Source of the DNA: an uncultured Clostridia bacterium
Lineage (GTDB): Bacteria > Bacillota > Clostridia > Lachnospirales > CAG-274
Assembly (NCBI GenBank): GCA_947589405.1
Contig: CANQBT010000128.1
Location: forward strand, 1 to 5,118
DNA length: 5,118 bases
Reading direction: 5' to 3'
Within the stretch, counting starts at the first letter, position 1. Each line of letters begins with the position of its first letter. Made by a program: the position numbers and the translations under genes. The notes below the pieces were generated by a model, which did not search any database, was not told the DNA's origin, and saw nothing but the letters and a program-made list of their open reading frames with translations. Positions 1-4,924 of this stretch are shown piece after piece.

Positions 1-33
1 GCAGAGAGATACTGCGTATCTGAATAAAAAGTT
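1..33. repeat. Truncated cloverleaf unit at the window edge
   Basis: This is the right-hand end of a unit identical to the one at 329-406. It keeps the right arm of the second hairpin (GCAGAG, 1-6), the whole third hairpin (AGATAC-TGC-GTATCT, 7-21) and the right outer arm GAATAAAAAGTT (22-33). The left part must lie before the window, so the array continues upstream. Confidence 0.7.
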
Positions 34-93
34 TCGTTAACTTATCTTCGATGAAAATTAAAGCAAGCTTTATTTTCTTTTCGGTTTAACCTC

Positions 94-176
94 TATGTTT
101 TTGCTGAAATACTCCGTATTTCAATGCTTACGCATTATGTTTTACCTCCCTTTGGTCGGTAAAACGCAAAAACATA
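94..176. repeat. Cloverleaf palindrome unit A
   Basis: The outer stem TATGTTTTTGC (94-104) pairs perfectly with GCAAAAACATA (166-176). Inside are hairpin 1, TGAAATAC-TCC-GTATTTCA (105-123); hairpin 2, ATGC-TTAC-GCAT (124-135); and hairpin 3, GTTTTACC (139-146) with GGTAAAAC (158-165) around an 11-base loop. Only three bases (136-138) are unpaired between stems. The stems differ from those of the next two units, yet the number and order of arms are the same. Confidence 0.75.
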
Positions 177-239
177 TCGGTAATTTATCCTCGCCGAAAA
201 TCGGAACAAGCTTTGTTTAACCGTTCTCTGCTCAACCTC

Positions 240-319
240 AACCTTTTATCATAAGTCAAACTGCGTTTGCCTTACTTTGCTTACGCAAAGTGGATACTGT
301 CGTATCCTGATAAAAGGTT
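240..319. repeat. Cloverleaf palindrome unit B
   Basis: The outer stem AACCTTTTATCA (240-251) pairs with TGATAAAAGGTT (308-319). Hairpin 1 (253-273) has the core CAAAC-TGC-GTTTG, extended by AAG/CTT past one mismatch. Hairpin 2 is ACTTTGC-TTAC-GCAAAGT (274-291). Hairpin 3 is GGATAC-TGTC-GTATCC (292-307). The hairpins abut, leaving a single unpaired base (252). Confidence 0.8.
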
Positions 320-328
320 TCGGTACTC

Positions 329-406
329 AACTTTTTATTCTAATACAAACTGCGTTTGTATTCCTCTGCTGTCGCAGAGAGATACTGCGTATCTGAATAA
401 AAAGTT
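329..406. repeat. Cloverleaf palindrome unit C
   Basis: The outer stem AACTTTTTATTC (329-340) pairs with GAATAAAAAGTT (395-406). Hairpin 1 has nine base pairs around a TGC loop (342-362). Hairpin 2 is CTCTGC-TGTC-GCAGAG (364-379). Hairpin 3 is AGATAC-TGC-GTATCT (380-394). Only bases 341 and 363 are unpaired. Relative to unit B, the outer stem and hairpins 2 and 3 carry paired changes on both arms, which is covariation. Confidence 0.8.
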
Positions 407-450
407 TCGTTAACTTATCTTCGATGAAAATTAAAGCAAGCTTTATTTTC
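374..450. repeat. Second copy of a 77-base exact direct repeat (first copy 1-77)
   Basis: Positions 374-450 match positions 1-77 base for base at an offset of 373. The identity starts at the window edge, so it may be longer, and it stops sharply after 77/450. The repeat covers the right half of one cloverleaf unit plus the linker hairpin. Exact identity here, against diverged stems elsewhere in the array, suggests recent duplication or gene conversion. Confidence 0.95.
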
Positions 451-466
451 ATCTTCAGATAAGTTA
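411..466. repeat. Terminal nested hairpin of the array
   Basis: TAACTTATCT (411-420) pairs with AGATAAGTTA (457-466). Inside, GATGAAAAT (423-431) pairs with ATTTTCATC (445-453), and after a bulged T, AAAG (433-436) pairs with CTTT (441-444) around a four-base loop. The first copy of this linker (38-77) keeps the inner hairpin but has lost the right outer arm, so the intact form exists only at the array end. Confidence 0.7.
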
Positions 467-498
467 TATTATACACCATCTTTTGGTTAAAATCCATA

Positions 499-527
499 GG
501 TAAATATGAAAAATTTACCGTTTTTTT
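499..527 (+). terminator. Rho-independent terminator after the repeat array
   Basis: GGTAAAT (499-505), a seven-base loop and ATTTACC (513-519) form a perfect seven-pair stem, followed by G and seven T (521-527). The T-tract exists only in the + direction, so it ends transcripts arriving from the left through the repeats. It is not a terminator for the convergent LysR gene. The stem is AT-rich and short, so efficiency is uncertain. From 528 to 646 I see only AT-rich sequence and no terminator for the regulator. Confidence 0.65.
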
Positions 528-646
528 GATAAATATATGAAAAGAAGCCTTGTTTGCTGTATTTTTATTCGTTGATTATTTGGATTTTGGTATTTGTATA
601 TAAATATTTTGTCTGCATTTTAACTAATATGGCATTATATGTATTT

Positions 647-1516
647 TTATACACTTTCACGCAGTATTTCAAGAAATTTGGCGGCTGCTTTTGAAAAGGT
701 CCTATATTTTTTCCAGCTTATATCAAGACCAACCTCAAGGCGAGGTTCTATAGGCTTGAAGCAGAGGGGGCTGTCACTTCCGCATCTTATGATCCCATCG
801 ATACAAAGGGCGCAGCCCACTTTTTCTTCAACCAGAAGCGAAGCATTATACAGTAGATTGTATGTAGCTACAATGTTAAGCTTACTGTATTCTCCGCCTG
901 AAAAGCCCAGCATTTCTCCCTGAAATTGTTCGGAGCAGATCATGGGAATATCCATAAGATCCTCTGTTGTTATAACTTCTTTTGAGGAAAGGGGATCGTC
1001 CTTTCTCATGAGCACTCCCCATACATCGGTGGTTCTGAGTTGTATATAGTCGTATTTTGTCATATCCGCAGGCTCTATGAATATGCCGAAGTCCAGAAGT
1101 CCTCTTTCAAGTCTTTCTGCAATATCCTCTGTATGTCCGCTGAAAAGATGTATTTTTATATTGGGATATTCCCTTCGGAGTTTTTCTGTGACCTTTGCAA
1201 CTATTCTCATGCCTTCGGTCTCTCCGCCGCCTATATACACATCGCCGCTTACATTTTCGTTTGAAGCGTTTATCTCGGCTTTTGTTATCTCCATAAGCGC
1301 AACCATTTCCTCTGCTCTTTTGCGCAGAAGCATTCCTTCCTTAGTAAGCGTTATTTTTCTGCTCCCTCTTATAAAAAGCTGTGTTCCCAGCTCTTCTTCA
1401 AGAGCTCTGAGCTGTCTTGAAAGAGGAGGCTGGGTCATATAAAGCCTTTCTGCAGCCTTTGTTATGCTTTCTTCTCTTGCTGTTGTAAGAAAATATTTCA
1501 AAACCTTTATATCCAT
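647..1516 (-). CDS. LysR-family transcriptional regulator
   Basis: This 289-residue protein has the usual length and layout of LysR-type regulators. An N-terminal winged helix-turn-helix occupies about residues 1-60, with the recognition region at about 18-37 (ITKAAERL, then TQPPLSRQLRALEEELG, then LF at 47-48). A linker helix follows at about 60-85, and from about residue 90 a periplasmic-binding-like effector domain starts with SGDVYIGGGE. Such proteins act in the cytoplasm as tetramers, bind T-N11-A palindromes and often control a divergent operon while repressing themselves. The ATG at 1514-1516 is preceded by AAGGAGG (1524-1530 on the minus strand) at seven bases, so the start is secure. 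It is divergent from the acetyltransferase gene across 137 bases. In clostridia such regulators often sit beside flavodoxin, reductase and acetyltransferase genes, as here. The effector cannot be predicted. Confidence 0.93.
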   Translation of the reverse strand: MDIKVLKYFLTTAREESITKAAERLYMTQPPLSRQLRALEEELGTQLFIRGSRKITLTKEGMLLRKRAEEMVALMEITKAEINASNENVSGDVYIGGGETEGMRIVAKVTEKLRREYPNIKIHLFSGHTEDIAERLERGLLDFGIFIEPADMTKYDYIQLRTTDVWGVLMRKDDPLSSKEVITTEDLMDIPMICSEQFQGEMLGFSGGEYSKLNIVATYNLLYNASLLVEEKVGCALCIDGIIRCGSDSPLCFKPIEPRLEVGLDISWKKYRTFSKAAAKFLEILRESV

Positions 1517-1537
1517 TTCATTACCTCCTTTGTATAG

Positions 1538-1566
1538 AGTATAGCATTTATTGCCATACCTTTCAA
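1538..1566 (-). promoter_or_regulatory. Promoter of the LysR-family gene
   Basis: Read on the minus strand, TTGAAA (1561-1566) and TATACT (1538-1543) are separated by exactly 17 bases, a near-consensus sigma-A promoter. Transcription would start near 1531, giving an untranslated leader of about 15 bases that begins at the Shine-Dalgarno sequence. The -35 lies inside the LysR-type palindrome at 1554-1572, so binding there should block it. Confidence 0.65.
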
Positions 1567-1572
1567 GTATGG
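1554..1572. promoter_or_regulatory. LysR-type operator (T-N11-A palindrome)
   Basis: CCATAC and GTATGG are perfect inverted arms around seven bases, giving the ATAC-N7-GTAT form of the T-N11-A motif (T at 1557, A at 1569). The centre is at about 1563, over the -35 of the regulator gene and about 66 bases upstream of the predicted + strand transcription start near 1629. This is the classical position of a LysR recognition site. A weaker activation half-site nearer the + strand promoter is hard to see in the AT-rich sequence. Confidence 0.65.
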
Positions 1573-1593
1573 AATACTATTTAACATATATAT

Positions 1594-1622
1594 TTGATAT
1601 TACAGTACTGCTGCATTATAAT
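1594..1622 (+). promoter_or_regulatory. Promoter of the acetyltransferase/DUF362-flavodoxin operon
   Basis: TTGATA (1594-1599) and TATAAT (1617-1622) are separated by exactly 17 bases. The -10 is a perfect match and the -35 matches five of six positions. Transcription should start near 1629, upstream of the Shine-Dalgarno at 1636-1644. This leads into all three + strand genes. Confidence 0.7.
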
Positions 1623-1653
1623 TATATCAGATAGGAAAGGAAGGCGTAAAAAA

Positions 1654-2214
1654 ATGGACATTCTGGAAAGAGACAGGAAAGGATTTCCCGTATCAAACAG
1701 GGAAGATGAAATTTATAAAATACAGGAAATACAGAACAGAACAAGGCAAATACTTGCTGAGCTTAATCTCAAATACCACAATGACGAGGACATAAGGCAT
1801 ATTATGGAGAAGCTGACAGGAAGGACTATAGATGAAAGCGTAACTGTATATACTCCCTTTTATACTGACTTTGGCAGAAATATTGTGCTTGGAAGGGATA
1901 TATTTATAAACAGCGGCTGTACGTTTATGGACAGAGGTACTATAACGATAGGCAATGGAGCTTATATAGGTCCTAATGCAAATCTTGTTACTATAAATCA
2001 CGATATAGACCCTTATAAAAGGCATATTACTTACTGCAAGCCTATAGTACTTGAAGAAAACGTATGGATAGGCACAGGTGCAACCATATTGCCGGGAGTG
2101 ACAATAGGTGAAGGTTCTATCATAGCCGCAGGCTCTGTAGTAACAAGAGATGTGCCGCCTATGACAGTCGTAGGCGGAGTTCCCGCAAGAGCAATTAAAA
2201 AAATAAATTTATAG
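1654..2214 (+). CDS. LacA/Maa-type hexapeptide-repeat O-acetyltransferase
   Basis: This 186-residue protein matches the galactoside/maltose O-acetyltransferase family, cytoplasmic trimers that move acetyl from acetyl-CoA to a sugar hydroxyl. Residues 1-60 form the alpha-helical Mac-type N-terminal region. From about residue 62 the left-handed beta-helix begins, with hexapeptide turns such as ITIGNGAYIGPNA and VWIGTGATILPGVTIGEGS. NHD at 115-117 carries the expected catalytic histidine (His116), and the C-terminus has the typical VVGGVPARAIKKI. I chose ATG 1654 because AAAGGAAGG (1636-1644) lies nine bases upstream; an in-frame TTG at 1594 falls inside the promoter. The stop overlaps the Shine-Dalgarno of the next gene, implying co-transcription. 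The natural acceptor is unknown: family members acetylate various sugars, and those in LysR/flavodoxin clusters may play a detoxifying or side role. Confidence 0.92.
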   Translation: MDILERDRKGFPVSNREDEIYKIQEIQNRTRQILAELNLKYHNDEDIRHIMEKLTGRTIDESVTVYTPFYTDFGRNIVLGRDIFINSGCTFMDRGTITIGNGAYIGPNANLVTINHDIDPYKRHITYCKPIVLEENVWIGTGATILPGVTIGEGSIIAAGSVVTRDVPPMTVVGGVPARAIKKINL

Positions 2215-2218
2215 GAGG
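2213..2218 (+). promoter_or_regulatory. Ribosome binding site that decides the start of the DUF362-flavodoxin gene
   Basis: AGGAGG overlaps the TAG stop of the acetyltransferase gene. Two in-frame ATGs follow, at 2220 (one base away) and 2226 (seven bases away). The second has proper spacing, so 2226 is preferred; the choice changes the protein by two residues only. Confidence 0.7.
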
Positions 2219-2225
2219 AATGAAA

Positions 2226-4502
2226 ATGAAAAAAATACTATCATTGACACTAAGCGTTATTATGGCTGTTGTGTTTACGGCAGGTATGAGCTGCTGTTCC
2301 GCAGCGGTAAGCGAGAAAGTAGGTGAAGCAAAGACTATGGCACAAACAGATAATGTATTCCCATATCATGAACCCTATGGCAAAGGCATAGGCGCAATGC
2401 CGGGACGTGTTGTATGGTCACACGAGCCGGATTCTGTAGATTGGGACGGAAGCGGTTACTGGTGGCAGACAAGCAACTTCAATGAAGCGGTAATAAAGGA
2501 TATGGTAAATGACAGCATAGCAAGTCTTGGTGGCAAGACTACTGCAAAGGAAGGCTGGGACAGCCTTTTTACAGCCAATAATTCTTCAAGAAATAAAAGT
2601 ACAGGCTACACTAAGGGTGAAAAAATCGCTATAAAGGCAAATATAAACGGCTCTGCTGTTTTTGATGACGATACTTCGGGTGAAACGGCTATGAGCTATA
2701 CAAATCCTGTGCTTCTGAAGGCGCTTTTGCTGTCGCTTGTAGAAGAAGCCGGCGTTATGCCATCGGATATTACGGTGTATGACGTATCCCGTCTTTTTCC
2801 GGACTATATGGTAAATATGTGTACGGAAGGAGAGCTTAAGGGTGTAAATTTTGTAGGCAGAAATAATGGCGTTGCAGATGAAAATGCTCCTATAAACTGG
2901 TCATATGGATTCAGCGGAGCCGTAAATTATATTCCAAAATGTGTGACTCAGGCAGAGTATGTTATAAATCTTGCCAATCTGAAAGGACACAGCTATGGCA
3001 TAACGCTTTGCGGCAAGAATCACTTTGGCTCATTTATAAACGGCAATGCTATGCGTCCGCCTGAGGGAGCAAATCTTCATCAGTTCCTAACAAGAAATGA
3101 AATGGGAATATACAGTCCGCTTACTGATCTTATGGCAAATTATGAGCTTGGCGGAAAGACCGTGCTCTATATGCTTGACGCTCTTATATGTGCAGTTTCC
3201 GAAGGCTCTTCCATAACAGCTGATAACTCAAAATGGCAGCAGTCACCTTTTAACAATGACTTTACTTCGAGCATATTTGTTTCTCAGGATCCTGTAGCAA
3301 TAGATTCTGTAGGTGCGGATTTTCTTATAAACGAGCCTACTGTTGTAAATAACAACAGCGTTTTAAGAAATAATCCCAATGTAGAAAACTATCTGCATGA
3401 AGCAGGTCTTGTGGGAAATGCTCCTTCAGGCACCGTCTATTATGACGGCAACGGCAAAAGGGTAACGAATTTAGGAGTACATGAGCATTGGAACAATTCA
3501 ACGGATAAGCTTTACAGCCGTAATCTGGGAAAATCTGAAGGTATAGAGCTTGTTAAAACAGGCGAAAAGGCAAAGAGAAAGAGCAAGACACTTATAGCTG
3601 TGTTTTCCAGAACAGGAAATACCCGAAGGATAGCCGAGTTCATACAGGATAATGTTGGCGGAGATATGTTTGATATAAAGACCGTAAGAGAATATTCAGA
3701 TGACTATGACACGATACTTCAGCAAGCAACTGAAGAAAAGAATACCAATGCCAGACCTGAGCTTTCGACCCATGTTGACAATATGGAGGATTACGATACT
3801 GTGTTTGTAGGCTATCCTATATGGTGGGGAGATACGCCTATGGCAATAATGACTTTTCTTGAGAGTTATGATTTTTCAGGCAAAAAGGTCATTCCTTTCT
3901 GTACATCGGGAAGCAGTTCACCGCAGACGAGTTTTAACAGAATAAAAAGCACGATACCGAATGCAAATGTGCTTACAGGCTTCTGGACACAGGGAGATAA
4001 GGCGGCAGACTCAGCCGCAGCAGTAAGCGAATGGATACATGGGCTTGAACTGAGCATTGAAGAAACAACAGAAGCAACAACAGAGATAACTACAATAATA
4101 ACAACAGAAGCAACAACAGAAATCACAACAGAAGTCGTACTTACGGACAGTACAGATGTGAAGGCAGAGCATACAGGCACAGATGGAATAAACTTTGTTG
4201 CAGGGGTCGACAGCCTTGATTACAGACAGGTAGGATTTATATTTGAAACAGAAGGGAAAACCGTCAGGAAAAGCACAAATACGGTATATACGTCTTTAAA
4301 GGGTTCGGCTATAGATATAAATGACTTGGATTCAAAGTATATTTACGGATTTACGGTTTACGATATACCAAGAAATGATACTAAAATAAAGGTCACACCC
4401 TTCAGAATAAATACTGATGGAAATGAGATAACATTGCAGCCTATCATATGCAGTATAAATTCTTTAAATGAAGTGCAGACCGAAAATAAAACTGCTGCCT
4501 GA
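2226..4502 (+). CDS. Exported DUF362-flavodoxin fusion protein with Thr-rich linker and C-terminal module
   Basis: The protein has 758 residues from ATG 2226 (760 from ATG 2220). A Sec signal peptide (about 1-28: KK, then a hydrophobic stretch to AGMSCCSAA) predicts export. Residues of about 40-435 resemble DUF362: IKANING (136-142), ITVYDVSR (182-189), LKGHSYGITLCGKNHFG (252-268) and DPVAIDSVGAD (355-365). The four-cysteine ferredoxin motif often attached to DUF362 is absent. Residues of about 454-609 form a Flavodoxin_4-like domain: FSRTGNT (460-466) is the FMN phosphate loop, followed by GYPIWWG and IPFCTSGSSS. A Thr/Glu linker (612-643) leads to a module of about 95 residues (654-746) with QVGFIFE and IYGFTVYDIP, similar in style to C-terminal modules of clostridial surface proteins. 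It is the second gene of the operon. An extracytoplasmic redox role is inferred; the substrate and cofactor loading are unknown. The signal is probably not a lipobox, since Gly occupies -3 before the first Cys. Confidence 0.88.
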   Translation: MKKILSLTLSVIMAVVFTAGMSCCSAAVSEKVGEAKTMAQTDNVFPYHEPYGKGIGAMPGRVVWSHEPDSVDWDGSGYWWQTSNFNEAVIKDMVNDSIASLGGKTTAKEGWDSLFTANNSSRNKSTGYTKGEKIAIKANINGSAVFDDDTSGETAMSYTNPVLLKALLLSLVEEAGVMPSDITVYDVSRLFPDYMVNMCTEGELKGVNFVGRNNGVADENAPINWSYGFSGAVNYIPKCVTQAEYVINLANLKGHSYGITLCGKNHFGSFINGNAMRPPEGANLHQFLTRNEMGIYSPLTDLMANYELGGKTVLYMLDALICAVSEGSSITADNSKWQQSPFNNDFTSSIFVSQDPVAIDSVGADFLINEPTVVNNNSVLRNNPNVENYLHEAGLVGNAPSGTVYYDGNGKRVTNLGVHEHWNNSTDKLYSRNLGKSEGIELVKTGEKAKRKSKTLIAVFSRTGNTRRIAEFIQDNVGGDMFDIKTVREYSDDYDTILQQATEEKNTNARPELSTHVDNMEDYDTVFVGYPIWWGDTPMAIMTFLESYDFSGKKVIPFCTSGSSSPQTSFNRIKSTIPNANVLTGFWTQGDKAADSAAAVSEWIHGLELSIEETTEATTEITTIITTEATTEITTEVVLTDSTDVKAEHTGTDGINFVAGVDSLDYRQVGFIFETEGKTVRKSTNTVYTSLKGSAIDINDLDSKYIYGFTVYDIPRNDTKIKVTPFRINTDGNEITLQPIICSINSLNEVQTENKTAA
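4065..4120 (+). repeat. In-gene duplication encoding the Thr-rich linker
   Basis: The 20 bases at 4065-4084 recur exactly at 4101-4120, a period of 36 bases, encoding TTEATTEI twice (residues 614-621 and 626-633) with TTII between. The linker probably grew by slippage or unequal exchange. Thr/Glu linkers like this separate folded modules in secreted proteins of ruminococci. Confidence 0.8.
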
Positions 4503-4518
4503 TGCAAGGAGGGTTATT

Positions 4519-4665
4519 ATGAAATTTTACAGCAGACCTGAAATGAAAATAACATTTATAAGCTTGCAGAATGCCATTGCAGTAAGCAATATTCCCACTT
4601 TGACAAACGGAGGAGAAGATGGCGTCGCTCAGAGCGAAAGCTATGCTTCTATGTTTGGGGAATGA
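4519..4665 (+). CDS. Small 48-residue peptide of unknown function
   Basis: ATG 4519 follows a strong AGGAGGG (4507-4513) at five bases and lies 16 bases after the stop of the fusion gene, so it is most likely the third gene of the operon. An in-frame ATG at 4468 would lie within the upstream gene and has no good ribosome binding site. The peptide starts MKFYSRPEMKITFI, a pattern (MKxYxxPEM, then a short beta-like hydrophobic run) that recurs in small uncharacterised clostridial peptides. It then has a Gly-Gly (NGGEDG, about residues 31-36) and ends SYASMFGE. There is no signal peptide, cysteine or membrane segment. Leader-like and tail-like halves around the Gly-Gly could suggest a processed peptide, but no maturation enzyme or peptidase-transporter is in the window. 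It may also be a small regulatory or accessory protein of the operon. Confidence 0.6.
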   Translation: MKFYSRPEMKITFISLQNAIAVSNIPTLTNGGEDGVAQSESYASMFGE

Positions 4666-4725
4666 TCAATGCCCATAAAAGGAAAAGCAGACTTGAATAT
4701 TGCACCCTTCCGCCGACCTACGGCT

Positions 4726-4775
4726 GTCAGTCACGTTAAAAATTCTGAACTAAGATATTTTTGAACGTGACTGAC
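4726..4775. repeat. Long intergenic palindrome
   Basis: GTCAGTCACGTT (4726-4737) pairs perfectly with AACGTGACTGAC (4764-4775). The stem continues inward as AAAAAT (4738-4743) with ATTTTT (4757-4762) past one bulged G. A smaller hairpin, GCCG-ACCTA-CGGC (4712-4724), sits just upstream and GACT-GAAG-AGTC (4773-4784) overlaps its right edge. No T-tract follows on either strand, so it is not a standard terminator, although it lies where the operon should end. It may be a dispersed intergenic repeat or a 3' stabilising structure. The rest of 4666-4855 holds nothing I recognise. Confidence 0.7.
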
Positions 4776-4854
4776 TGAAGAGTCGATGCTCCTATAAAAA
4801 ATCCAATCCGCCTCTCATGCTTTTACTCCGGTAATATTTCTCTGCAAATATTTT

Positions 4855-4884
4855 GTTTACATTTTTATTCAAATAGTGTAAACT
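4855..4884 (+). promoter_or_regulatory. Putative promoter and operator of the Mrp-type gene
   Basis: TTTACA (4856-4861) and TAAACT (4879-4884), 17 bases apart, form a plausible promoter with a weak -10. GTTTACA (4855-4861) and TGTAAAC (4877-4883) are perfect inverted arms 15 bases apart, so each promoter box lies in one arm, as in an operator. I cannot assign the binding protein. TATATT at 4884-4889 is an alternative -10 without a well-placed -35. Confidence 0.4.
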
Positions 4885-4924
4885 ATATTTATTGTGATAA
4901 AAATATGACTAGGAGATGAAAATC

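Larger units (their letters stand above)
1..466. repeat. Array of cloverleaf-like palindromic repeats (gene-free region)
   Basis: This stretch has no credible open reading frame and consists almost wholly of inverted repeats. One truncated unit (1-33) and three complete units (94-176, 240-319, 329-406) each have an 11-12 base outer stem enclosing three short hairpins. Linkers at 34-93 and 177-239 share the core CAAGCTTT, units two and three are separated by only nine bases, and a further hairpin (411-466) closes the array. Most stems differ in sequence between units but remain perfectly paired, while several loops recur (TGC, TTAC, TGTC). The array lies upstream of a + strand terminator and 3' of the convergent LysR gene. 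It could be a dispersed intergenic repeat, a miniature mobile element or a structured transcript. I do not recognise a named family. Confidence 0.8.

Noticed and set aside
240..406. tRNA genes, suggested by the 78-80 base size and three-armed cloverleaf shape
   Set aside because: The loops are only three or four bases, the closing stem has 11-12 pairs, and there is no anticodon loop, T-loop motif or D-loop. The resemblance is in shape only.
1..466. CRISPR array
   Set aside because: There is no constant short repeat separated by equal-length unique spacers. Units are about 80 bases, mostly palindromic and diverged, with linkers of 9 to 63 bases.
639..1442. + strand open frames of 74-121 codons opposite the regulator gene
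   Set aside because: They lie antisense to a well-supported LysR gene, lack good ribosome binding sites and give no recognisable protein.
1594..1653. TTG start that would add 20 residues to the acetyltransferase
   Set aside because: It coincides with the -35 hexamer of a near-consensus promoter and has no ribosome binding site. The family normally starts close to the MDILERD-like position at ATG 1654.
2280..2310. Lipoprotein signal (Cys pair in AGMSCCSAA)
   Set aside because: The residue at -3 of the first Cys is Gly and of the second is Met, which does not fit a standard lipobox. Cleavage by signal peptidase I after the Ala residues is more likely, though a lipoprotein is not fully excluded.
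3866..4180. Minus-strand frame of 104 codons rich in Val and Ser
   Set aside because: It is the antisense shadow of the flavodoxin end and the Thr/Glu linker; its VVASVV-type repetition comes from the linker repeats.
4140..4502. Dockerin or sortase anchor at the C-terminus of the fusion protein
   Set aside because: No duplicated calcium-binding DxNxDG-type repeats and no LPxTG motif with a hydrophobic tail are present.
4669..4764. 31-codon frame beginning MPIKGKAD just after the small peptide
   Set aside because: Its ribosome binding site is weak (GGGGA) and its second half is formed by the intergenic palindrome, so it is more likely chance coding across a repeat.
4726..4800. Rho-independent terminator for the operon
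   Set aside because: The stem is strong but is followed by GAAGAGTCG rather than a T-tract, and no T-tract follows on the opposite strand.
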